NCBI GenBank assembly: GCA_021798095.1
Contig: JAJZYL010000029.1
Location: forward strand, 1 to 10,829
From: an archaeon
GTDB taxonomy: Archaea > Thermoproteota > Nitrososphaeria > Conexivisphaerales > UBA164
DNA: 10,829 nt
Reading direction: 5' to 3'
The notes beneath the pieces are model-generated. The model was not told the origin of the DNA. It was given only the letters and a program-made list of their open reading frames with translations, and did no database searches. Below are positions 1 to 6,030 of the stretch, one piece after another (positions within the stretch are counted from its first letter, which is position 1; each line of letters opens with the position of its first letter). A program made the translations under genes and the position numbers.

Positions 1-1515
1 ATTAAGCGTTGGCCTGTGATCGTCTACCCTTATATTACGGTATCTTTTCTTTAACTCTCGGATCTTAACCAACGCCGTCCTTAACCCCTCCTCGGTTCTA
101 TAGACGTGCACATTTGATTCCATAGTGTCCTTGAGTTCATTCTTGATCTGATATACATCCTCGCCACCGCCCTCTTTCCCTAGTATACCATCAAATATTC
201 TATTTTCTTCCGAGTCCACCCTTTCCTTTGGAAAGGCTGTATCTTCATCCCTGCGCTGTTCCAGATACTTGTAAATCCCGTCACCGACTATGGCCCCGTA
301 CACAAGGCACTCGATAGTGGAATTAGATCCCAGCCTGTTTGACCCATGAACGCTAACACAGGCAGATTCTCCAGCAGCCCAGAGACCATCCACTGAACCA
401 TGGCCATCGTTTAAAACCTTCCCATCTATGTCAGTGCGTACTCCCCCCATGGTATAATGCGCAGTGGGCCTGACCGGAAGAGGTGCCTCAGCAAGGTCTA
501 TACCAAGGTTCTTGAGCCCCAATTCCCTGATCATAGGAAGCTTTTTCTCAATTTTTTCTTTTCCCAAGTGCCGAAGGTCTATCCAAAGATGGGCTAACCC
601 GGAAACCTTATCGGTGGCAGCCCTACCCTGCGTTATTTCCATCATCTCGGCCCTGGAAACTATATCCCTTGGTGCCAGCTCCATCTTGGATGGCGCGTAT
701 CTTTTCATGAATCGTTCGCCTTCAGCGTTTATCAGGTATCCGCCCTCCCCCCTTGCCGCCTCCGTTATCAATAGCCCTTTTGGGACTAGCCCAGTTGGAT
801 GGAACTGGACGAACTCCATGTCCTCCAATGGTAATCCTGCCATGTACGCTATACCGTAGCCATCGCCGGTGGTGCTGCTAGCTGTAGCTGTTATCCTCCA
901 GAGCTGGCCATTCCCGCCTGTAGCTATGATTCCAGCTTTACCCTTGAAGAACACCATCTTTCCAGTCTTCAATTCGATAGCTGTGAAACCTTTGAACTTG
1001 TCCCCCTCAATCACCATTGAAGTTACGAAGTATTCATCAAACCTCTCCCAATTATCGTAACGCAACAGCGTATCATATAGGGCTCTCATCATAAAGAACC
1101 CCGATTTGTCCTGAGCATATGTTGCCCTTGGAAAGCTCAATCCGCCGAACCATCTCTGTTCTATCTTACCATCTTCCCTTCTGTTCCACGGTAATCCTAT
1201 TCTTTCTAAAAGCCTTATTTCATCTGTAGCTAGGTTAACGAAACGCCACACTGCATCCTGGTCAGCTAGGAAATCGCTCCCCTTTATCGTGTCCCAGGCG
1301 TAAAGTTCCATGCTATCCCCTTCTTCAGGGTACAGTACGGCCGAAGTGCCTCCTTCGGCCGATACCGAGTGGCTTCTCATAAGATAAAGCTTGGAGATAA
1401 TCGCAACCCTTATGCCGAGTTTCCCCTCATCACTTTTCATGATCTGCAGGGCCGCCCTCAAACCGGCAAGGCCGCTTCCTACGATCACCACGTCAAAATC
1501 CATTACCTCGGTCAT
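1..1515 (-). CDS. sdhA: Succinate dehydrogenase/fumarate reductase flavoprotein subunit, canonical paralogue (3' end cut by window edge)
   Basis: Oxidises succinate to fumarate (or the reverse) with a covalently bound FAD, as the catalytic subunit of complex II on the cytoplasmic membrane face. Reading the minus strand from 1515, the frame stays open for 505 codons to base 1, so about 70-80 C-terminal residues are missing compared with the neighbouring paralogue. Visible motifs are the dinucleotide-binding GSGLAG near the N-terminus, RSHSVSAEGG with the expected FAD-linked His49, HPTGL with His239, ITEAARGEGG, APRD with Arg283, PTAHYTMGG with His353, and SNRLGSNS. These are the usual substrate-binding and active-site residues. 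The start at 1515 fits a TATA box centred near 1543 and a leaderless transcript; an internal ATG at 1503 is possible but fits less well. Partner subunits, if any, would lie left of the window. It is divergent from, and paralogous to, the flavoprotein gene at 1675. Confidence 0.95.
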   Translation of the reverse strand, partial: MTEVMDFDVVIVGSGLAGLRAALQIMKSDEGKLGIRVAIISKLYLMRSHSVSAEGGTSAVLYPEEGDSMELYAWDTIKGSDFLADQDAVWRFVNLATDEIRLLERIGLPWNRREDGKIEQRWFGGLSFPRATYAQDKSGFFMMRALYDTLLRYDNWERFDEYFVTSMVIEGDKFKGFTAIELKTGKMVFFKGKAGIIATGGNGQLWRITATASSTTGDGYGIAYMAGLPLEDMEFVQFHPTGLVPKGLLITEAARGEGGYLINAEGERFMKRYAPSKMELAPRDIVSRAEMMEITQGRAATDKVSGLAHLWIDLRHLGKEKIEKKLPMIRELGLKNLGIDLAEAPLPVRPTAHYTMGGVRTDIDGKVLNDGHGSVDGLWAAGESACVSVHGSNRLGSNSTIECLVYGAIVGDGIYKYLEQRRDEDTAFPKERVDSEENRIFDGILGKEGGGEDVYQIKNELKDTMESNVHVYRTEEGLRTALVKIRELKKRYRNIRVDDHRPTLN

Positions 1516-1538
1516 TGATGATAGTGTTTTTCTCTCTG

Positions 1539-1547
1539 TATATATAC
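1539..1547 (-). promoter_or_regulatory. TATA box for the minus-strand sdhA
   Basis: The minus strand reads GTATATATA here, centred about 28 bases upstream of the ATG at 1515. That is the usual archaeal TATA-to-start distance and implies a leaderless mRNA. No Shine-Dalgarno sequence precedes the ATG. An 8-base direct repeat, GTTTACCA, occurs just upstream at 1548-1555 and 1575-1582 and could be a regulator site, but it is short. Confidence 0.65.
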
Positions 1548-1625
1548 GTTTACCAGTGAGCTTGGATAATGTGGGTTTACCAAACAGGCCACAGTGCGTA
1601 CATTGAAGCTTCACGTTAGGAGTTC

Positions 1626-1647
1626 ATAAAACTGCAGCAAGTTTTAT
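1626..1647. promoter_or_regulatory. Perfect 8-base dyad overlapping the sdh operon promoter (candidate operator)
   Basis: ATAAAACT (1626-1633) and AGTTTTAT (1640-1647) are exact reverse complements separated by six bases. The right arm overlaps the TATA box of the plus-strand operon, so a dimeric regulator bound here would compete with TBP/TFB. This is inferred from position and symmetry only; no regulator family is recognised. Confidence 0.45.
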
Positions 1648-1650
1648 AAA
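1642..1650 (+). promoter_or_regulatory. TATA box for the plus-strand sdh operon
   Basis: TTTTATAAA is centred about 29 bases upstream of the ATG at 1675. No Shine-Dalgarno motif lies before the ATG, so a leaderless transcript starting at or next to the start codon is expected. A purine-rich stretch, AGCAAG, lies immediately upstream, where the TFB-recognition element would be. Confidence 0.65.
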
Positions 1651-1674
1651 CCAAAAGCCAAAGATTGAAGTAAA

Positions 1675-3417
1675 ATGGAGACCGCTGATTACGATATCGT
1701 AATAGTCGGAAGTGGTCTGGCCGGAATGCGTGCGGCTCTGCAGGCCGCAAATTTCTCTAACAGGAAATTGAGGATTGCCATGATCTCCAAATTACATGCT
1801 ATGAGAAGCCACTCAGTCTCCGCAGAGGGCGGTATTTCGGGGGTGCTTAGCCCCGGTGAGGGAGGTGATTCGATAGAACTGCACGCTATGGATACGATAA
1901 AAGGCAGCGATTATCTTGCAGATCAGGATGCAGTGGAGTTCCTGGTAAATGAGGCACCTAAGGAAATAAGGTTATTGGATAATATGGGGGTTCCGTGGAA
2001 CCGAAGAGAGGATGGTGGTATAGTTTTACGTGCTTTCGGCGGCATGAGCATTCCTCGCACAGTCTTCGCTGGTGATAAAACGGGATTCTTTATGTTAAGT
2101 ACGTTGTACGATGCCCTTCTGGAGTATCAGGATGTGGAAATATTTCATGAATATCTGGTGATTTCGTTGAACATTACGCGTGGGACATTCGGAGGCATTT
2201 TAGCTATGAATATCTCCACCGGCGAAATGAAACTTTTCAGGGGGAAGGCAGGTATAATAGCGACGGGTGGTTATGCAAGAATATACGGCTTTACAACGAC
2301 CGCCTTTTCGAGCACGGGGGACGGAATAGCAATGGCCTATAGGGCTGGTGTGTCCTTAAAGGACATGGAATTCGTGCAGTTCCATCCAACGGCGCTGGTC
2401 CCCAGCGGGATCCTGATAACGGAGGCGGCAAGGGGGGAGGGCGGATACCTTCTAAATTCCGAAGGAAAGAGGTTCATGGAGAACTATGCCAAGAGCAAGA
2501 TGGAGCTGGCACCAAGGGATATAGTTTCCAGGGCTATAGTAACGGAGCTTGACCAGGGTCGTGGAGTTGTACAGGAAACTACTGGTATTGAACACGTTTT
2601 TCTTGATCTTCGCCATCTCGGTGAATCAGTAATAGACGAAAGGTTGCCTATGATCAAGGAGATAACCATAAAGATGAACGGCATAGATCCTTCGAAGGAA
2701 ATGATACCGGTTAGGCCAGCAGCTCACTTTACGATGGGAGGAATTCACATGGATATACATGGAAGGGCTCTTATGAATGACTATGACCCAGTGATGGGCC
2801 TATGGGTAGCTGGTGAAGCTGGATGCGTCAGCGTGCACGGTGCCAACAGATTGGGAAGCAATTCACTGAGCCAGTGTGTAATATGGGGCAGGGTTGTCGG
2901 AGAAGCCGCGGCAGAACATGCGCTTGGAAACGGTTATGGCGTTACAAATGAAGAAATCGAGAGGTGGGGGGCTTTAGAAGCCTCCAGGGTAAATAATTTA
3001 ATGGATGGGACCGGCACAGAAAACCCTTATCTGATTAGAAAAGAGATGCAACAGACCCTCGATAAATACGTTTACGTTTATAGGGAAACCGACGGATTCA
3101 AGAATGCTAAAAAGGCAATCAACGACCTCAAAAGGAGATACGCTAACGTTTATGTTCAGGATAAATCAAGGGAATACAATACAAATCTTAGAGATACACT
3201 GGAGTTAGGGAATATGCTGGAGTTAGCTGATATAGTTATCGAGTGCGCTCTTGCAAGAAAGGAAAGCCGGGGGGCACACGCTATGAAGGAATATCCTAAG
3301 AGGGACGACGTTAACTGGCTTAAGCATACGATTGTACGAATGGGAAGTGATGGGCCGGTGTTATCGTATGTTCCTGTCACTATTACTAAATGGCAACCCA
3401 TGGAGAGGAAGTATTAG
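1675..3417 (+). CDS. sdhA: Succinate dehydrogenase/fumarate reductase flavoprotein subunit, second paralogue (operon copy)
   Basis: A 580-residue FAD subunit of complex II, the normal length for the family. Motifs in order: GSGLAG at 12-17 for the FAD ADP moiety, RSHSVSAEGG with His46 as the expected covalent FAD attachment, FHPTAL with His237, TEAARGEGG, APRD with Arg281, PAAHFTMGG with His351, and GANRLGSNSL with Arg392. All residues expected for succinate/fumarate binding and hydride transfer are present. Two positions differ from the divergent paralogue: HPTA in place of HPTG, and PAAHF in place of PTAHY. HPTAL is also common in L-aspartate oxidase (NadB) and thiol:fumarate reductase, but the long C-terminal domain and the operon partners support a complex II role. 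The next gene starts one base after the stop codon. The direction of the reaction cannot be read from sequence. Start chosen for the TATA distance. Confidence 0.93.
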   Translation: METADYDIVIVGSGLAGMRAALQAANFSNRKLRIAMISKLHAMRSHSVSAEGGISGVLSPGEGGDSIELHAMDTIKGSDYLADQDAVEFLVNEAPKEIRLLDNMGVPWNRREDGGIVLRAFGGMSIPRTVFAGDKTGFFMLSTLYDALLEYQDVEIFHEYLVISLNITRGTFGGILAMNISTGEMKLFRGKAGIIATGGYARIYGFTTTAFSSTGDGIAMAYRAGVSLKDMEFVQFHPTALVPSGILITEAARGEGGYLLNSEGKRFMENYAKSKMELAPRDIVSRAIVTELDQGRGVVQETTGIEHVFLDLRHLGESVIDERLPMIKEITIKMNGIDPSKEMIPVRPAAHFTMGGIHMDIHGRALMNDYDPVMGLWVAGEAGCVSVHGANRLGSNSLSQCVIWGRVVGEAAAEHALGNGYGVTNEEIERWGALEASRVNNLMDGTGTENPYLIRKEMQQTLDKYVYVYRETDGFKNAKKAINDLKRRYANVYVQDKSREYNTNLRDTLELGNMLELADIVIECALARKESRGAHAMKEYPKRDDVNWLKHTIVRMGSDGPVLSYVPVTITKWQPMERKY

Positions 3418-3418
3418 A

Positions 3419-3832
3419 ATGAGCAAGAAGAGCCGTGATTACAGAGGGAAACAATCCAACATATTCAGGCTAAAGTCCTACTTACCATGGGCAATAGTGC
3501 ATTTGATATCCTATAGGATACTGATGCCGGTTTCTATAGCCTATGGCTTACTTACAATTTTTTCGCTGCTCTTCTCTTCGCTTGGTATATACGTCAAGGT
3601 GGCAACGATAATCATATGGATTCTATTTACCCCTCAGGTCTTCGCTGTAGCCAAGGGGGTGGCGCTTGCCATGTCCGATGGATTGGCCTTCGGGCATCTT
3701 AATGAGTCATATAAATATCTGATGAAAATCAGGTATCATCGAAACGTGCTAATATATATGGCCCTGCCATATATTGTATTGACGCTCTGGTTAGCCGGGT
3801 TTATAGCTATGCTTGTGTGGTGGCCAGTATGA
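3419..3832 (+). CDS. sdhC: Succinate dehydrogenase membrane-anchor subunit, larger (SdhC-like)
   Basis: A 137-residue membrane protein with three probable helices at about residues 24-52, 58-80 and 109-134, between the flavoprotein and the other sdh genes. The call rests mainly on position and topology, since these anchors diverge fast. It would dock the FAD/Fe-S dimer to the membrane and help form the quinone site. The first helix contains His28 and a SYR motif (Arg33), perhaps equivalent to the HR-x-S/T-G motif near the quinone site of other SdhC proteins. The second helix has no histidine. The start at 3419 is preceded by a Shine-Dalgarno-like GGAGAGG at 3402-3408, about ten bases upstream; longer in-frame starts inside the flavoprotein gene are rejected. 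The stop overlaps the next start in an ATGA. Confidence 0.72.
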   Translation: MSKKSRDYRGKQSNIFRLKSYLPWAIVHLISYRILMPVSIAYGLLTIFSLLFSSLGIYVKVATIIIWILFTPQVFAVAKGVALAMSDGLAFGHLNESYKYLMKIRYHRNVLIYMALPYIVLTLWLAGFIAMLVWWPV

Positions 3833-4038
3833 GGGAGTCCAGCATAGCCATCCTGACTTACGTGACGATGATAGGGGTACCGATGTTGCTTTGGGTGTTG
3901 GCAGTCACCGAACCATTTATGGCCCTTCACTTTATAAGGACTGGGCTTTTGGGGTTGACAGGCATTGGCGCTATCGTATTCGGGGCAGTCGGAATAAATG
4001 AGGTGTTCATACATGGAAAAAAAGAACCAAGAAAATAG
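3829..4038 (+). CDS. sdhD: Succinate dehydrogenase membrane-anchor subunit, smaller (SdhD-like)
   Basis: A 69-residue protein with two probable transmembrane helices (about 6-26 and 37-57) and a short basic tail. It is placed where a second anchor subunit of complex II is expected, and its function is inferred from context; the sequence alone would not identify it. Its ATG overlaps the stop of the preceding gene as ATGA (3829-3832), pointing to translational coupling. A GTG at 3817 would add four residues but is less likely. Its 3' end overlaps the iron-sulfur gene by 26 bases. The only histidines are His34, at the start of helix 2, and His62 in the tail. It is shorter than typical three-helix SdhD subunits, so the combined anchor would have about five helices split 3+2. 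Confidence 0.62.
   Translation: MRESSIAILTYVTMIGVPMLLWVLAVTEPFMALHFIRTGLLGLTGIGAIVFGAVGINEVFIHGKKEPRK
4000..4005 (+). promoter_or_regulatory. Ribosome binding site that decides the sdhB start
   Basis: GAGGTG, seven bases before the ATG at 4013, is a good Shine-Dalgarno match. It favours 4013 over the in-frame ATG at 3998, which has no such motif. Confidence 0.6.
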
Positions 4039-4771
4039 GAACGTAACCATAAGGGTAAGACGGTTTGACGCGAAGGAGCAGCTGCTAAAAAGCAGCGCAT
4101 TTCAAGTCAGCGCTAATAGATTTTCTACAGTCTTGGGAGAACTCATAGGAATAAAGGAGGCCCAGGACCCCTCCTTGTCGATTCGGTACAGCTGTAGAAT
4201 GGGAATATGCGGTTCCTGTGGAATGGTCATAAATGGGAAGCCAAGGCTCGCGTGTGAGACTAACGTATTCTCCCTTGATACTGATGAAGTGATAGTGGAG
4301 CCCATGCGAGGCCATCCAGTCCTCAAGGACTTGGTTTGCGACTTTGGTGAATTCTTCGATAACCACAGAAAGGTGATGCCTTGGCTTATGAGAAACAACA
4401 TGAAGGAGAAGTTCAGGAACGATGTGGAGCACACTCAAACTAGGAGACAGCTCGACAGGTTCCTTCCATTTTCATATTGTATCAAGTGCGGCCTATGCGT
4501 GGATGCCTGCCCTGTTGTCAACACAAACAGCGCATTCGTTGGCCCTCAGGCCCTGGCAGCGGTCCGGCGTTATAACGAAGATTCTAGGGATCAGGGTATC
4601 AAACAGAGGTTGGTTGCAATAGATGTAAAGGACGGTATATGGGGATGCGAGTATGCAGGCGCATGCTCAGCGGTTTGTCCCAAGGGGGTTGATCCCGCGC
4701 TTGCGATTCAGTTACTCAAGATGGATATTATGAAAAGGAAGTTCATAGGCTCGAATAAATCTAAGGAATAG
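4013..4771 (+). CDS. sdhB: Succinate dehydrogenase/fumarate reductase iron-sulfur subunit
   Basis: A 252-residue electron-transfer subunit linking the FAD to the membrane quinone. The N-terminal ferredoxin domain has Cys61, Cys66, Cys69 and Cys81 (spacing C-x4-C-x2-C-x11-C) for [2Fe-2S]. The C-terminal helical domain has CIKCGLCVDACP (Cys156, 159, 162, 166) and CEYAGACSAVCPKG (Cys212, 218, 222). By comparison with E. coli SdhB, Cys156/159/162/222 should bind [4Fe-4S] and Cys166/212/218 should bind [3Fe-4S]. All ligands are present, so the subunit looks fully functional. It is the last gene of the operon and overlaps the small anchor gene by 26 bases. It is the only iron-sulfur subunit visible for two flavoproteins in this window. 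A TAG stop is followed by a short T5 run. Confidence 0.95.
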   Translation: MEKKNQENRNVTIRVRRFDAKEQLLKSSAFQVSANRFSTVLGELIGIKEAQDPSLSIRYSCRMGICGSCGMVINGKPRLACETNVFSLDTDEVIVEPMRGHPVLKDLVCDFGEFFDNHRKVMPWLMRNNMKEKFRNDVEHTQTRRQLDRFLPFSYCIKCGLCVDACPVVNTNSAFVGPQALAAVRRYNEDSRDQGIKQRLVAIDVKDGIWGCEYAGACSAVCPKGVDPALAIQLLKMDIMKRKFIGSNKSKE

Positions 4772-4786
4772 GGGAGCAATACCCGA

Positions 4787-4791
4787 TTTTT
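4787..4791 (+). terminator. Possible T-run terminator of the sdh operon
   Basis: TTTTT lies 16 bases after the sdhB stop codon. Archaeal termination often needs only such a run. The run is short and no hairpin precedes it, so this is a weak call. Confidence 0.3.
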
Positions 4792-4837
4792 GACCACGGC
4801 GTCCACCTCATTATTCCCACTCGGCCCTGTCCTGCAG

Positions 4838-4852
4838 TAATAAATATTTATA
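4838..4852 (+). promoter_or_regulatory. TATA box for the potassium-channel gene
   Basis: An A/T-only stretch containing ATAAATATTTATA is centred about 30 bases before the ATG at 4876, giving a leader of at most a few bases. An AGGAG at 4868-4872 is only three bases from the ATG, probably too close to act as a Shine-Dalgarno site. Confidence 0.6.
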
Positions 4853-4875
4853 GTTAAAGGTTCGAGTAGGAGCGT

Positions 4876-5940
4876 ATGCAAGCTAGCAAGAAGTATCGAG
4901 AGTCAATTAACGACAGGTTTCTTAACTTTCTAGGAGATGTTATACTGCAACCATATTCAATTTTCAGACATGTCTGGAAACAGGCAATTTTGCTAATGGG
5001 CATGATCACCTTTGGCGCATCCATTTTTATATACTATCAGGCTCTAGATCCCCTATCAGCCATCGTAGCCTCGGTTTCAACCATATCGACCATAGGGTTT
5101 TATGCTCCTCCGCTAGGTTCTATGCCTTCTCTAGAAAAGGTACTTCTCATATTGATCATGATAGTCAGCGTGGGGTCAGCTGCATCTATGGTACAGGGGG
5201 TTGTGACCAGCGTTGTAAAGAAGGAACTATGGACGGAGGACCTGGATGAAATGAGGATTAAGAGGATGGATAAGCACATAATCGTGCTCGGATATTCCCA
5301 GATAGGCAGGTATATAGCCCAGAGGCTTATTGAAATGGGTTACAAATTTTGCGTGATAACAAGGGTCAAAGAAAACATAAAGGAACTGCAAGAACTGGGC
5401 ATCCCATTTATACTTTCTGACCTAAAATCACCTGTGGACGCGCTCAACAATGCAAAAATCAACACCGCTTCCGCAATTATTATGGCTCTGGAAAACGATG
5501 ACACCAATATGCTCTTTGCGCTTACGGCAAAATTTATGAACGAAAGCATTAGGACCATAGCCATCAACAATGATCGCCTTCTTATAGAAGGTATGAAGAA
5601 GGCCGGGATAGATGTGGTTCTGCCAATTTATTCTATGGTGGGCAGCGTTGCAGCATATTCGGTGATCTCCGATAACATATTGGGGGTTATCCATGGAGGA
5701 GATAACGCCCTGGCAGGTAGGCATATAGTACAGGTGGAAGTAAGGGATAATTCCAAGCTTGATGGTGCGTCTCTCAAGGAGGTTCAGGTTGACGTCCTGT
5801 CAATAATACGTGACAATAAAATGATAAGGTTCCTTACACCTGATTTTAAGGTTATTCGTGGTGATAAACTGATGTGCCTGACAGATCATGAAAGTCTAAA
5901 ATACTTGAACCAAATGAATAGTACAGATAATGATCAATAA
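4876..5940 (+). CDS. Two-helix potassium channel-like protein with RCK (TrkA-N/TrkA-C) domains
   Basis: A 354-residue membrane protein built like MthK-type archaeal K+ channels. It has TM1 at about 36-55, a pore helix at about 60-71, a filter-like TIGFY at 72-76, TM2 at about 86-114, then a cytoplasmic RCK domain from about 132. The RCK Rossmann fold shows HIIVLGYSQIGRYIAQRL (GxSxxG in place of the common GxGxxG), followed by a TrkA-C-like domain at about 280-346 that normally binds ligand or ions and gates the pore. The usual filter is TVGYG; here the final glycine is a tyrosine, so ion selectivity is uncertain. An internal RCK start, as in MthK, is possible near Met131. The gene has its own promoter and converges on the aconitase gene. 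The role is probably K+ or other cation flux, inferred from architecture. Confidence 0.85.
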   Translation: MQASKKYRESINDRFLNFLGDVILQPYSIFRHVWKQAILLMGMITFGASIFIYYQALDPLSAIVASVSTISTIGFYAPPLGSMPSLEKVLLILIMIVSVGSAASMVQGVVTSVVKKELWTEDLDEMRIKRMDKHIIVLGYSQIGRYIAQRLIEMGYKFCVITRVKENIKELQELGIPFILSDLKSPVDALNNAKINTASAIIMALENDDTNMLFALTAKFMNESIRTIAINNDRLLIEGMKKAGIDVVLPIYSMVGSVAAYSVISDNILGVIHGGDNALAGRHIVQVEVRDNSKLDGASLKEVQVDVLSIIRDNKMIRFLTPDFKVIRGDKLMCLTDHESLKYLNQMNSTDNDQ

Positions 5941-6010
5941 GATATAACGACAATATCCACGGCCCATATTCTATGCTATTCAAAATCCTTTAGGGGGTTG
6001 TTCGATCATA

Positions 6011-6016
6011 TTTTTT
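6011..6016 (+). terminator. T-run terminator after the channel gene
   Basis: Six consecutive T residues lie 70 bases after the channel stop, in the short convergent gap before the aconitase 3' end. An archaeal oligo-T terminator is plausible; there is no strong hairpin. Confidence 0.4.
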
Positions 6017-6022
6017 CCTAGC

Positions 6023-6027
6023 AAAAA
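6023..6027 (-). terminator. T-run terminator after the aconitase gene
   Basis: The minus strand has five T residues three bases beyond the aconitase stop codon. Short arms CTAGC (6018-6022) and GCTAG (6030-6034) flank the run, but the stem is only five pairs and overlaps the stop codon, so it may be coincidental. Confidence 0.35.
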
Positions 6028-6030
6028 CGG

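Noticed and set aside
1548..1582. Direct repeat GTTTACCA twice, 27 bases apart, near the minus-strand sdhA promoter
   Set aside because: Only eight bases and two copies; mentioned with the promoter but not strong enough for a separate operator call.
464..1606. Plus-strand reading frames across the left part of the window
   Set aside because: They are antisense to the canonical flavoprotein gene, which has full family motifs in the minus frame.
3332..3418. Longer N-terminus for the SdhC-like protein starting inside sdhA
   Set aside because: The ATG at 3419 has a Shine-Dalgarno match and one-base gene spacing; the extension would overlap sdhA by 86 bases without supporting features.
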